A stretch of 11,809 bases of DNA from Lachnospiraceae bacterium UBA3814 (GTDB lineage Bacteria > Bacillota > Clostridia > Lachnospirales > Lachnospiraceae). The notes below the pieces were generated by a model that did not search any database, was not told the origin of the DNA, and was given only the letters and a program-made list of their open reading frames with translations. Location: positions 1-11,809 of the forward strand of contig DFEA01000002.1 of the NCBI GenBank assembly GCA_002368575.1, read 5' to 3'. The translations under genes and the position numbers were made by a program. Each line of letters begins with the position of its first letter. Positions within the stretch are counted from its first letter, which is position 1. Below are positions 1-6,690 of the stretch, piece after piece.

Positions 1-197
1 TTATTAAGCTGCTTTTCTATCTGTTCAAGAGTCGACCTTTCCCCTGACGAAACAATAGTAACACAGCTTACACCCTTTTCAAAGGTCTCTCCCACGGCGA
101 GAGAATCAATATTAAAACATCTTCTTGCGAAAAGCCCGGCGACCTTGGCAAGTACGCCGGAACGGTTTTCTACTGATACAGAATATATTCTTTTCAT
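1..197 (-). CDS. ilvN: Acetolactate synthase small (regulatory) subunit, C-terminus cut by window edge
   Basis: Regulatory subunit that stimulates the acetolactate synthase catalytic subunit and normally carries valine feedback inhibition. Only the first 65 codons are present. They form the start of an ACT domain: MKRIYSVSVENRSGVLAKVA, then a G-L-F-A-R-R-x-F-N-I-D-S-L-A-V-G stretch and a V-S-C-V-T-I-V strand, the usual IlvN/IlvH N-terminal pattern. The ATG at 197 lies 8 bases after the ilvB stop. Its ribosome binding site (AAAGG) overlaps the end of ilvB, so the two are almost certainly co-transcribed and translationally coupled in the usual ilvB-ilvN order. The rest of the gene lies left of base 1, so total length and the second domain cannot be judged. 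Confidence 0.92.
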   Translation of the reverse strand, partial: MKRIYSVSVENRSGVLAKVAGLFARRCFNIDSLAVGETFEKGVSCVTIVSSGERSTLEQIEKQLN

Positions 198-205
198 GAT
201 TACCT

Positions 206-1837
206 TTATTTAGACATATCCAACGGATCGATATTTACATCCATGATCGCGGGACCCTCTATATTAAGGAAGCTATCGATGATCTCATCGATCTCATCCA
301 TATTATCAGCTTTGACACAGGGTATATCATAAGCGGAGGCAAGCTTTGAAAAATCAGGACTGCCGCTTAATTCCACCACCGAATAATTTGCTTTATAGGT
401 ATTATACTGGTACTCCCTGACAAGGCCCAGATAACCGTTCCTGAAGATGATGATCTTGACAGGAAGCCTGTGCTGCTGCATGGTAGCCAGCTCCATCATG
501 CTCATCTGGAAGGAACCGTCGCCGCAGACAGCTACTATCTGTCTCTTGCCGTTCTGCGCCTCTATGGACGCAGCCCTTGCCCCGATGGCCGCGGGAATGG
601 AATAGCCCATGGTCCCCATGCCTCCGGAGGTCATAAAAATACCCTTCTTTACTATATGATAGCCGCAGGACCACATCTGGTTCTGGCCTACATCCGCCAC
701 ATAGATCGCGTCATCCGAAAGCTTCAGAGAAAGGAGCCTGATGAACTCCGCGGGATCAACAAAGCCGTCCCGGGGCTTTTTACGTTCAGGCGCCTGGCTC
801 TTATAATCACCTAACAATGACACCCATTCCGAATAATCGGCATCCGATTCATTGCTCATAAGATCCTCAAAAATCGCCTTTATATCACCCACAAGAGGAA
901 TAGTAGGGCCGACATTCTTTCCAATCTCCGCCGGATCTACGTCAATATGGATGAGCACCTTATTTCCTATAATAAGATCAGGCTGTGAGATCGCTCTGTC
1001 CGCTACCCTTGCCCCGATCATGATTATGAGATCAGCCTCGTTCATGGCGCGGTTTGCATAGGGCTTGCCGTTGTTTCCCACCATTCCGAAATATAACGGA
1101 TCATCGGTAGGAAGAGCACTGAGCCCCATCATCGTGGAAACAACGGGGATACCGTACTTATGCGAAAAATTACGGAGCTCTGACTTCGCTCCGCTTAAAA
1201 TAACGCCACCGCCGGCGCAGATTATAGGTTTTCTGGCCCTTGAAAGTGCTTTGATCACCTTCTTTATCTGCACCGCATGACCCCTGACGGTTGGCTTATA
1301 TGTACGCAGACTTACTTCGTCCGGATATCTGAATTTACTAATGGTTGAATTTTGTACGTCTATCGGAACGTCTATGAGCACAGGCCCCTTCCTTCCGGTA
1401 GACGCAATATGGAAGGCTTCCTTGAAAACACGCGGAATATCTTCAGCATCTCTTACAAGATAGCTGTACTTTACGAAAGACTCTGTCGCCCCCGTAATAT
1501 CCGCCTCCTGGAAAACATCTGAACCAAGGAGCGAGGAATCCACCTGTCCCGTAATGCAGACAAGCGGGATTGAATCTGCGTGTGCCGTCGCTATCCCTGT
1601 TATCAGGTTGGTAGCGCCGGGGCCCGACGTCGCAACGCAGACCCCGACCTTACCGGAAACCCTTGCATAACCGCTTGCCGCATGGGCGGCATTCTGCTCG
1701 GTCCTGACAAGAACTCTGTTTATATCCACTGATAACATGCTGTTGAAAAACGGACATATAGCAACACCGGGATAACCGAAAACAAACTTAACGCCTTCAG
1801 CCTCCAAACTTTTTGCCATTGCATCAGCACCTAACAT
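206..1837 (-). CDS. ilvB: Acetolactate synthase catalytic subunit (thiamine-diphosphate enzyme)
   Basis: Condenses two pyruvates to 2-acetolactate (or pyruvate plus 2-oxobutyrate), the first common step of valine, leucine and isoleucine synthesis, in the cytoplasm. The 543 residues show the full family layout: N-terminal ThDP pyrimidine domain with catalytic Glu47 in R-T-E-Q-N-A-A-H-A, the SGPGATNL turn, a central FAD-type domain, and a C-terminal ThDP pyrophosphate domain with GDGSF at 439-443 and NGYLG near 467. I place the start at ATG 1837, not the in-frame TTG at 1843. The Shine-Dalgarno AGGAAGG (1844-1850) touches that TTG but sits 6 bases from the ATG. Oddities: GYPGG is GYPGV, and the usual V-R-Q-W-Q is V-R-E-Y-Q. 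Length and the ilvN neighbour favour the biosynthetic enzyme over catabolic AlsS. Confidence 0.95.
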   Translation of the reverse strand: MLGADAMAKSLEAEGVKFVFGYPGVAICPFFNSMLSVDINRVLVRTEQNAAHAASGYARVSGKVGVCVATSGPGATNLITGIATAHADSIPLVCITGQVDSSLLGSDVFQEADITGATESFVKYSYLVRDAEDIPRVFKEAFHIASTGRKGPVLIDVPIDVQNSTISKFRYPDEVSLRTYKPTVRGHAVQIKKVIKALSRARKPIICAGGGVILSGAKSELRNFSHKYGIPVVSTMMGLSALPTDDPLYFGMVGNNGKPYANRAMNEADLIIMIGARVADRAISQPDLIIGNKVLIHIDVDPAEIGKNVGPTIPLVGDIKAIFEDLMSNESDADYSEWVSLLGDYKSQAPERKKPRDGFVDPAEFIRLLSLKLSDDAIYVADVGQNQMWSCGYHIVKKGIFMTSGGMGTMGYSIPAAIGARAASIEAQNGKRQIVAVCGDGSFQMSMMELATMQQHRLPVKIIIFRNGYLGLVREYQYNTYKANYSVVELSGSPDFSKLASAYDIPCVKADNMDEIDEIIDSFLNIEGPAIMDVNIDPLDMSK

Positions 1838-1843
1838 AAACAA

Positions 1844-1850
1844 CCTTCCT
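1844..1850 (-). promoter_or_regulatory. Ribosome binding site deciding the ilvB start
   Basis: AGGAAGG on the minus strand. It is 6 bases from ATG 1837 and directly abuts the alternative TTG at 1843, so it supports the ATG. Confidence 0.75.
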
Positions 1851-1871
1851 CACTTTGATCCATTTCCGTAT

Positions 1872-1952
1872 GCGCCGATCCGCTCCGCGGATCACGCGCC
1901 CGGGTGCGAACCTCAGTTCGCACTGATCCGCCCGGTAAACCGGACGGATCAG
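1872..1952 (-). promoter_or_regulatory. Leader of ilvB with three consecutive hairpins and alternative pairings
   Basis: Between the repeat-protein gene and ilvB lies a GC-rich block of three inverted repeats. Hairpin C (1924-1951) has a 12-pair stem with arms TGATCCG and CGGATCA, a second CCGG/CCGG segment and loop TTTA. Its one imperfect pair is a G-U wobble only if the minus strand is transcribed. Hairpin B (1904-1923) is a perfect 8-pair stem, GTGCGAAC/GTTCGCAC, with a 4-base loop. Hairpin A (1877-1893) is a perfect 7-pair stem, GATCCGC/GCGGATC, with a 3-base loop. The 3' arm of C (GCGGATCA) is also an exact 8-base complement of the 5' arm of A (TGATCCGC), so C plus A excludes an A/C pairing that would enclose B. 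No T-run follows, so a classical intrinsic terminator is not supported. It could be an attenuator-like leader, a 3' stabiliser of the upstream transcript, or a dispersed palindromic repeat. Confidence 0.6.
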
Positions 1953-1993
1953 CTCCATTTTATCACCAAACAGTTTTAATGGTTTAATTTTTA

Positions 1994-3673
1994 TTACTGC
2001 TGCATACCGATCATGCTTAAAAGATCGTTGACAGTCTGATCATCGATATCAACGTTAACGCTGCTCTGTGAAACCGCATTGTTCACGTTCTCGGTGATCT
2101 GATCCATGGTTGACGTAACCGAATCAACCATAGCCGCAAGGGCCTCTGCAAGCGCTTCGCTGCTCTGCTCAACGAATACGTTTATGGAATCGCTTCCTGC
2201 AGCAGCCAGAGACTTAACTGCCTCGTCGCCGCTTGCTACCAGAGTATCGACCGCATCGGTGCTGGTCTTAACGAGATCGTTAACACCTTCAACAACCTCA
2301 GCCTTCTGGACATCGGAAACTACCGTGCCAGCCTCATTAACGATGCTGTTCACTCCGTCAACCATGCCGATAAGATCAACGCTTGCAACCTCATCGGATA
2401 CAGTCACAACGTTTTCATAAAGCCTGTCGAACCCTGCGTTTGCAACCTGATCCGTGATCGTGTTGACATCGTCAAATACTCCTGCGATGTTGAGATCGGC
2501 AACCTCGCCAGTGATCCTGCTGACGTCGCCTGCAACACTGTTCACGTTATTGATCACAGAATCGTAATCAAGCGTTGAAAGCTGTGCCGTAAGAGCGCTC
2601 GTGTTGGCAACAAGACCGTTGATGTCTGAAGAAGCTATCTGAGCTACGAGAGCATTAACTGAATTGACCAGCTCGTCGATCTTAGCCGAAGCTATCTGCT
2701 GACTGATGGTATTGACCGCATTTACGAGCTCATCAAGATGAGCATTCGCTACCTGCTTAACAACCGCATCAGCATCGGCTACAAGTGCCATAACCTGAGT
2801 ATTGACATTGTTAAGAACGCCGGTTGCCTCAGCTATGAGACTATCGATACCAAGTGTGTATACATAGTCGATAAGTCCGTTCACATTCGCAACTACCTTG
2901 TCAAGACCAAGTCCGTTGACCATTGCGATCATTCCGTTTGCGTTGTCTACAAGACCGTTAACGTTATTGATCACGCCGTTGATGTCAGCCTCTGAGATCT
3001 GGCCGATAAGAGCATTGGTATTGTTAACAAGACCTGTTACATCCGCTGCCGCTACCTGATCCGTGATCTGCTGTACATTGTTTACGAGGCCGCCGATATC
3101 GGCTGCAGCTATCTCGTCGGTAATATCCTGTGCGTTCTTTATGACTACCTGAGCCTCTCCGATCACAGTGTTGACCTGACCGACAATGTCGTCTGCCTGA
3201 TTCACGATGCCGTCAACCTGACCCATAATGCCGTCGAGCTGACCTGTTACTGTGCCGATGGTATCGTTGAGCGTTCCAACGATGCCGTCGATCTGACCGC
3301 TAACGTCACCAATAAGTCCGTTAACCTGTCCTACTACACCCTGTACGTCCGCTACAAGACTTGTAACCCTCGGTACGATTGAGAATACCGCAATGGCAAG
3401 GACTAATACGATAAGGGCACAGAAGATCGAGGTCCCGAGTGAAAACTTAGACTGCTTCTGAGCCGTTTTCAATGCCTTGTCATTCTTGTCACGGATGTCC
3501 ATAAGGAGTGATGCGATGATCTTGTTGTCATCATTGCTCAGACTGTTTAAGAGCTGCTCCTCGTAGGATGAACGCTCATAGTCAGACATATCCTTACGGT
3601 CAAGGAGATTCGGGAGATTTTTCTTTCCCCCGGAGTTGCTTGGTGACTTGTTAGCATTGTTTTCATCTGCCAT
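1994..3673 (-). CDS. Single-pass membrane protein with long heptad and 19-residue repeat ectodomain, function unknown
   Basis: I do not recognise a named family. The 559 residues fall into four parts. There is a polar N-terminus (1-78, charged, K-rich just before the membrane) and one strong membrane helix (about 79-101). A heptad stretch follows (about 106-190, V/I/L every 3-4 residues, many G, D, N, Q). Then come about eleven copies of a degenerate 19-residue unit starting at 191, 210, 229, 256, 275, 311, 330, 349, 368, 394, 413 and 432, typified by A-D-I-x-G-L-V-N-N-V-N-x-L. Some units carry a 7-8 residue or longer insertion. The tail (451-559) is Ser/Ala/Asp-rich. Positive charge before the helix and an acidic, Lys/Arg-poor region after it suggest cytoplasmic N-terminus and an outside repeat domain. 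A good Shine-Dalgarno (AAAGGAAGG, 3682-3690) supports ATG 3673. A long helical, coiled-coil-like surface protein is likely; its role is unknown. The gene is probably transcribed from its own upstream promoters. Confidence 0.85.
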   Translation of the reverse strand: MADENNANKSPSNSGGKKNLPNLLDRKDMSDYERSSYEEQLLNSLSNDDNKIIASLLMDIRDKNDKALKTAQKQSKFSLGTSIFCALIVLVLAIAVFSIVPRVTSLVADVQGVVGQVNGLIGDVSGQIDGIVGTLNDTIGTVTGQLDGIMGQVDGIVNQADDIVGQVNTVIGEAQVVIKNAQDITDEIAAADIGGLVNNVQQITDQVAAADVTGLVNNTNALIGQISEADINGVINNVNGLVDNANGMIAMVNGLGLDKVVANVNGLIDYVYTLGIDSLIAEATGVLNNVNTQVMALVADADAVVKQVANAHLDELVNAVNTISQQIASAKIDELVNSVNALVAQIASSDINGLVANTSALTAQLSTLDYDSVINNVNSVAGDVSRITGEVADLNIAGVFDDVNTITDQVANAGFDRLYENVVTVSDEVASVDLIGMVDGVNSIVNEAGTVVSDVQKAEVVEGVNDLVKTSTDAVDTLVASGDEAVKSLAAAGSDSINVFVEQSSEALAEALAAMVDSVTSTMDQITENVNNAVSQSSVNVDIDDQTVNDLLSMIGMQQ

Positions 3674-3681
3674 AAATCATA

Positions 3682-3690
3682 CCTTCCTTT
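3682..3690 (-). promoter_or_regulatory. Ribosome binding site of the repeat-protein gene
   Basis: AAAGGAAGG on the minus strand, 8 bases before ATG 3673. Confidence 0.75.
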
Positions 3691-3799
3691 TCTTAAAAAT
3701 ATTTATAATATAACAGCTGTACTCCCCCAACCATTAAAGAAGAACTTAACAGCCGTTAATATTATACAAATTCATTCATCTGATTCAGTTATCCTACTC

Positions 3800-3828
3800 A
3801 TTATACCATTAACTTGGAAAAATGTTAC
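3800..3828 (-). promoter_or_regulatory. Candidate promoter with extended -10, upstream of the repeat-protein gene
   Basis: On the minus strand TGGTATAAT gives a perfect -10 box (3800-3805) with the TGn extension. At 17 bases' spacing GTAACA (3823-3828) matches 4 of 6 bases of the -35 consensus. It lies about 125 bases before the ATG. A second TATAAT (3761-3766) lies nearer, without a convincing -35. Next to it is the small inverted repeat TTAAC/GTTAA (3746-3759), a possible operator. The 297-base gap 3674-3970 is AT-rich, with long A and T runs, and I see no RNA gene or small coding frame in it. Confidence 0.5.
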
Positions 3829-3921
3829 AGTTTTTTAATCATTTTTACGATAAATTTTATTAACTTTTTTTTAACAGTTTATGACAAAATTTTGATGCTG
3901 ATGCAACCCTTTATAGAGAAT

Positions 3922-3950
3922 ATTATACCCATGATGTGGTGGGCGCGCAA
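3922..3950 (-). promoter_or_regulatory. Second candidate promoter upstream of the repeat-protein gene
   Basis: On the minus strand TTGCGC (3945-3950) is followed after exactly 17 bases by TATAAT (3922-3927). The -10 is perfect and the -35 keeps the TTG core. It starts only about 20 bases after the stop of the beta-helix gene and would give a leader of roughly 250 bases. No clear terminator lies between that gene and this box. Confidence 0.4.
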
Positions 3951-3970
3951 TGAAAAAATACAATATCTGC

Positions 3971-4639
3971 TCAGTGCTTTTTCCTGACGATCTGTCCCGG
4001 GGCTTTATAGATGGAATCCTCAGGAATGACTCCGCGGACACAGGAGGTCGGGTAGATGTTCGTATTTCTCCCTATCACAGTGCCTGGGTTCAGAACGCTG
4101 TTGCAGCCGACCTCTGCGTGATCTCCCAGCATGGCGCCGAACTTCTTCAGTCCGGTTTCGATCTCTGCGCCGCTGTCCTTTACACAGACGAGCGTTTTGT
4201 CCGACTTTACGTTTGAGGTTATGGAACCGGCGCCCATGTGGGCCTTAAAGCCGAGGATGGAATCGCCTACATAATTATAATGAGGAACCTGTACCCCGTT
4301 AAAGAGAATGACGTTCTTAAGCTCCGTGGAATTACCCACGACCGCCTTCTCACCCACTATGGCATTTCCCCTTATGAAGGCGCAGTGCCTTATTTCGGCG
4401 CCCCTGCCGATAATCGCGGGGCCCGCAATGTATGCCGAGTCATATATCCTGGCATCCCTGGCCGCAAATACGTACTCGCCCCTTCTTTCGTATTCGGATT
4501 CGGGAAGGCTTTCCCCAAGCCCTTTAATGAATTCACCTATAAGCGGCAAAAGCTCCCAGGGATATACATGCCCCTCAAATAAGGCTGCCGCGATCGTTTC
4601 CTTAAGCTCAAAAAGCTTCTCTATCCTGCACTGCTCCAT
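3971..4639 (-). CDS. Left-handed beta-helix protein related to the GlmU acetyltransferase domain
   Basis: A 222-residue protein with a helical N-terminal part (about 1-55) followed by hexapeptide-type turns from about 60 to 205 (A-I-I-G-R-G, A-I-V-G-E-K, G-D-S-I-L-G, T-V-I-G-R-N), the pattern of left-handed beta-helix acyltransferases. The stretch N-S-T-E-L-K-N near 103 and H-Y-N-Y-V-G-D-S at 120-127 followed by M-G-A-G-S-I-T-S-N match the C-terminal half of GlmU. His120 lies where GlmU has its catalytic histidine. The nucleotidyl-transfer domain of GlmU is absent. Such short proteins are often labelled UDP-N-acetylglucosamine pyrophosphorylase-related, but that activity is unlikely here; sugar or amino-sugar acylation is the better guess. 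Its ATG shares one base with the topB stop (TAATG), with AAGGAGA just upstream, so it is the last gene of the transporter-topB operon. Confidence 0.8.
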   Translation of the reverse strand: MEQCRIEKLFELKETIAAALFEGHVYPWELLPLIGEFIKGLGESLPESEYERRGEYVFAARDARIYDSAYIAGPAIIGRGAEIRHCAFIRGNAIVGEKAVVGNSTELKNVILFNGVQVPHYNYVGDSILGFKAHMGAGSITSNVKSDKTLVCVKDSGAEIETGLKKFGAMLGDHAEVGCNSVLNPGTVIGRNTNIYPTSCVRGVIPEDSIYKAPGQIVRKKH

Positions 4640-6690
4640 TATTTCTCCTTCTTTTTGTAAAAAGACGAGGCCTTCAAAAACATGCTCCTCAGCCCCGTTG
4701 TGTTATCTGCGGTTTTTACAAGCTCCGTCCTTCTTGCCACATAATCGTTGAGCTTTTCCATGTATACATCAGCGCTTATTGTGCCGTCCGCCACCTGCGT
4801 AAGCCCCTTTTCCCAGCTTGCGGTAAGCTTGGGATCAAGCAGCGGCCTTATGGAGGAATCGACCACGTCATATATCAGCTCACCGTAAAGCTCGGGCGTG
4901 ATAACCTGGGTCTTCTTATTCAGCCTGAGATATCTGTTTGTAAAGAGCTTTTCAAGGATCCCGCTCCTGGTGGCGCTGGTCCCGATGCCGCTGCCCTTTA
5001 TCTGCGCTCTCAGCTCCTCGTCCTCAATAAGCTGACCCGCATTTTCCATCGCAAGGATCATCGAGCCTGAGGTGTAGCGCTTCGGCGGTGAGGTCTCGCC
5101 CTCCTTTATGATGATGTTCTCAAGTCTTAACTCATCCCCCTTTTTCAGAGAGGATATTCTGTCAAGCATCCGGGAATCGATATCCTGCTCCTCGGTCTCC
5201 TCTTTCTCCCCGTCTCCTTCGGTCTTTTCCTGCCTGCTTTCATTCTTTTTCACAAAGGAATATGCCGAAGAGCTCAAAAAGCCTTCCTTAAGGAGCACCC
5301 TGAAAGAGGAAAAGAAGCCCTCCTTCGCGATATCAAGTGACAGGCTTACCTTCATATATTCTGCGTTTTCAAGGAAGATCCCGACAAAACGCCGGGCTAT
5401 GACCTCGTAAATATCCTGTGAAAGGCGGGAAAGACGGGAAAGAGCGTCAAGACCCTGCCCCGTAGGGATGATAGCATAATGATCAGTGATCTGCTTGTCG
5501 TTCACATATTTTGTTTTGGCTATATTTTTATAGGAGCCCGTTTCAAGTATATGTCCGGCAAAGGCCGATACCTTATCATATTGCTTAAGCCCGCCTATGT
5601 TTTTATATATCTCCTTTGCAACCGCGCCGGATAATACCCTTGCGTCGGTCCTCGGATAGGTGACAAGCTTTTTTTCGTACAGCTCCTGAACGACCTTAAG
5701 GGTCTCCTCGGGGCTTATTTTAAAGAGCTTGGAGCACAGATTCTGAAGCTCCGCCAGATTAAACAGCAAAGGAGGCTTCTTCTGCTCCTTTTTCCGTTCT
5801 ATGGTTCTGACAACGGCTTTGTTTTCCGCTTTTTCAAGGAGGCTCTTAAGCACTGCTTCCGCAAGCTCCCTGTCCTTAAAGCCGTTTTCCTTGTAAAGCT
5901 TCGGAGACAGATAGTACTCTGAGCCCTCCACGGCCCTGAATTCCGCGTTAAAGCAGCCCTCCTTCGGCGCGTCCCAAGGTACGGGGCTTACAAGAGCTAT
6001 CAGCCTGTAAAAGGGGGTCTTTACAAAGGCCCTGATCTCACGCTCTCTTCGCACGACCATTCCAAGGACACAGGTCATAACTCTTCCTACGGAGATGACC
6101 GCGTATTTCATATTGAGGAAGCCGGCGATGGAGTTGCCGTATTTAAGGCTGAGGGCACGTGAAAAGTTGATGCCCATCAGATAGTCCTCCTTGGCCCTGA
6201 GATATGCCGCGTCAGCAAGAGCATCATATTCCGAAAGGTCCTTTGCTTCCTTTATGCCCCGCCTGATCTCCTCCTCCGTCTGGGAATCGATCCAGACTCT
6301 CTTTTTTTTCTTGCCCCCGACTCCTGCCTCCTGGTCGACGAGCCGGTAAATATATTCACCCTCCCGGCCGGAATCCGTACATACATAGATCGTATCAACG
6401 TCCTTTCTCGTAAGAACCTGTTTTACGATCTCATACTGCTTCCGTGAGGAGGGTATCACCTCATATCTGTATTTGTCCGGAAGGAAGGGAAGGGTCGAGA
6501 AGCTCCATTTTTTATACCTTTCATCATAAGCGTCGGGATAGCTCATGGTGATCAGGTGCCCCACGCACCAGGTTATTATCGTATTTTCAGCTTCAAGATA
6601 TCCGTCATGATTCTGTGCCTTCAGCTTCAGAGCCTCGGCAAACTGTCTGGCAACGCTTGGCTTTTCAGCTATAAAAACAGTCTTACTCAT
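4639..6690 (-). CDS. topB: DNA topoisomerase III (type IA)
   Basis: Single-strand-passing topoisomerase that decatenates and relaxes negatively supercoiled DNA through a 5'-phosphotyrosine intermediate. The 683 residues start with a Toprim domain (V-F-I-A-E-K-P-S at 5-12, T-D-S-G-R-E-G-E at 105-112). Active-site Tyr345 lies in T-Y-P-R-T-D, with D-H-Y-A-I-I-P-T at 403-410 and G-S-G-I-G-T-S-A-T-R at 566-575, the late conserved motif of TopB. An acidic, Lys/Glu-rich linker (about 481-505) interrupts the core. No C-terminal zinc-finger cysteines are present, which fits topoisomerase III rather than topoisomerase I. ATG 6690 overlaps the ABC ATPase stop as ATGA and is preceded by GGGAAGG. The downstream gene overlaps by one base. 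Placement at the end of an amino-acid importer operon is unusual. Plasmid or conjugative-element origin is possible for this family, but no other mobile genes are visible. Confidence 0.92.
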   Translation of the reverse strand: MSKTVFIAEKPSVARQFAEALKLKAQNHDGYLEAENTIITWCVGHLITMSYPDAYDERYKKWSFSTLPFLPDKYRYEVIPSSRKQYEIVKQVLTRKDVDTIYVCTDSGREGEYIYRLVDQEAGVGGKKKKRVWIDSQTEEEIRRGIKEAKDLSEYDALADAAYLRAKEDYLMGINFSRALSLKYGNSIAGFLNMKYAVISVGRVMTCVLGMVVRREREIRAFVKTPFYRLIALVSPVPWDAPKEGCFNAEFRAVEGSEYYLSPKLYKENGFKDRELAEAVLKSLLEKAENKAVVRTIERKKEQKKPPLLFNLAELQNLCSKLFKISPEETLKVVQELYEKKLVTYPRTDARVLSGAVAKEIYKNIGGLKQYDKVSAFAGHILETGSYKNIAKTKYVNDKQITDHYAIIPTGQGLDALSRLSRLSQDIYEVIARRFVGIFLENAEYMKVSLSLDIAKEGFFSSFRVLLKEGFLSSSAYSFVKKNESRQEKTEGDGEKEETEEQDIDSRMLDRISSLKKGDELRLENIIIKEGETSPPKRYTSGSMILAMENAGQLIEDEELRAQIKGSGIGTSATRSGILEKLFTNRYLRLNKKTQVITPELYGELIYDVVDSSIRPLLDPKLTASWEKGLTQVADGTISADVYMEKLNDYVARRTELVKTADNTTGLRSMFLKASSFYKKKEK

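Noticed and set aside
1844..1993. T-box riboswitch in front of ilvB
   Set aside because: The gap is only about 150 bases, the T-box core sequence is not seen, and the hairpins have no U-tract.
2000..3300. Nucleotide tandem repeat or CRISPR-like array
   Set aside because: The repetition is at protein level (19-residue units) with diverged codons and no constant DNA repeats with unique spacers.
3940..3985. T-rich stretch (TTTTTT on the minus strand) after the beta-helix gene as an intrinsic terminator
   Set aside because: No stable GC stem precedes the T-run; only an A-rich/T-rich symmetry is visible.
3950..4216. Plus-strand open frame starting ATG-AAA-AAA opposite the beta-helix gene
   Set aside because: It lies almost wholly antisense to a well-supported protein, has no good ribosome binding site and an unconvincing protein composition.
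6355..6376. Apparent loss of the second acidic residue in the topoisomerase Toprim motif (T-D-S-G-R-E-G-E instead of D-x-D)
   Set aside because: A Gly at this place is, as I recall, common in Gram-positive topoisomerase III proteins; the rest of the site (Glu9, Asp106, Glu110, Glu112, Tyr345) is intact, so inactivation is not implied.
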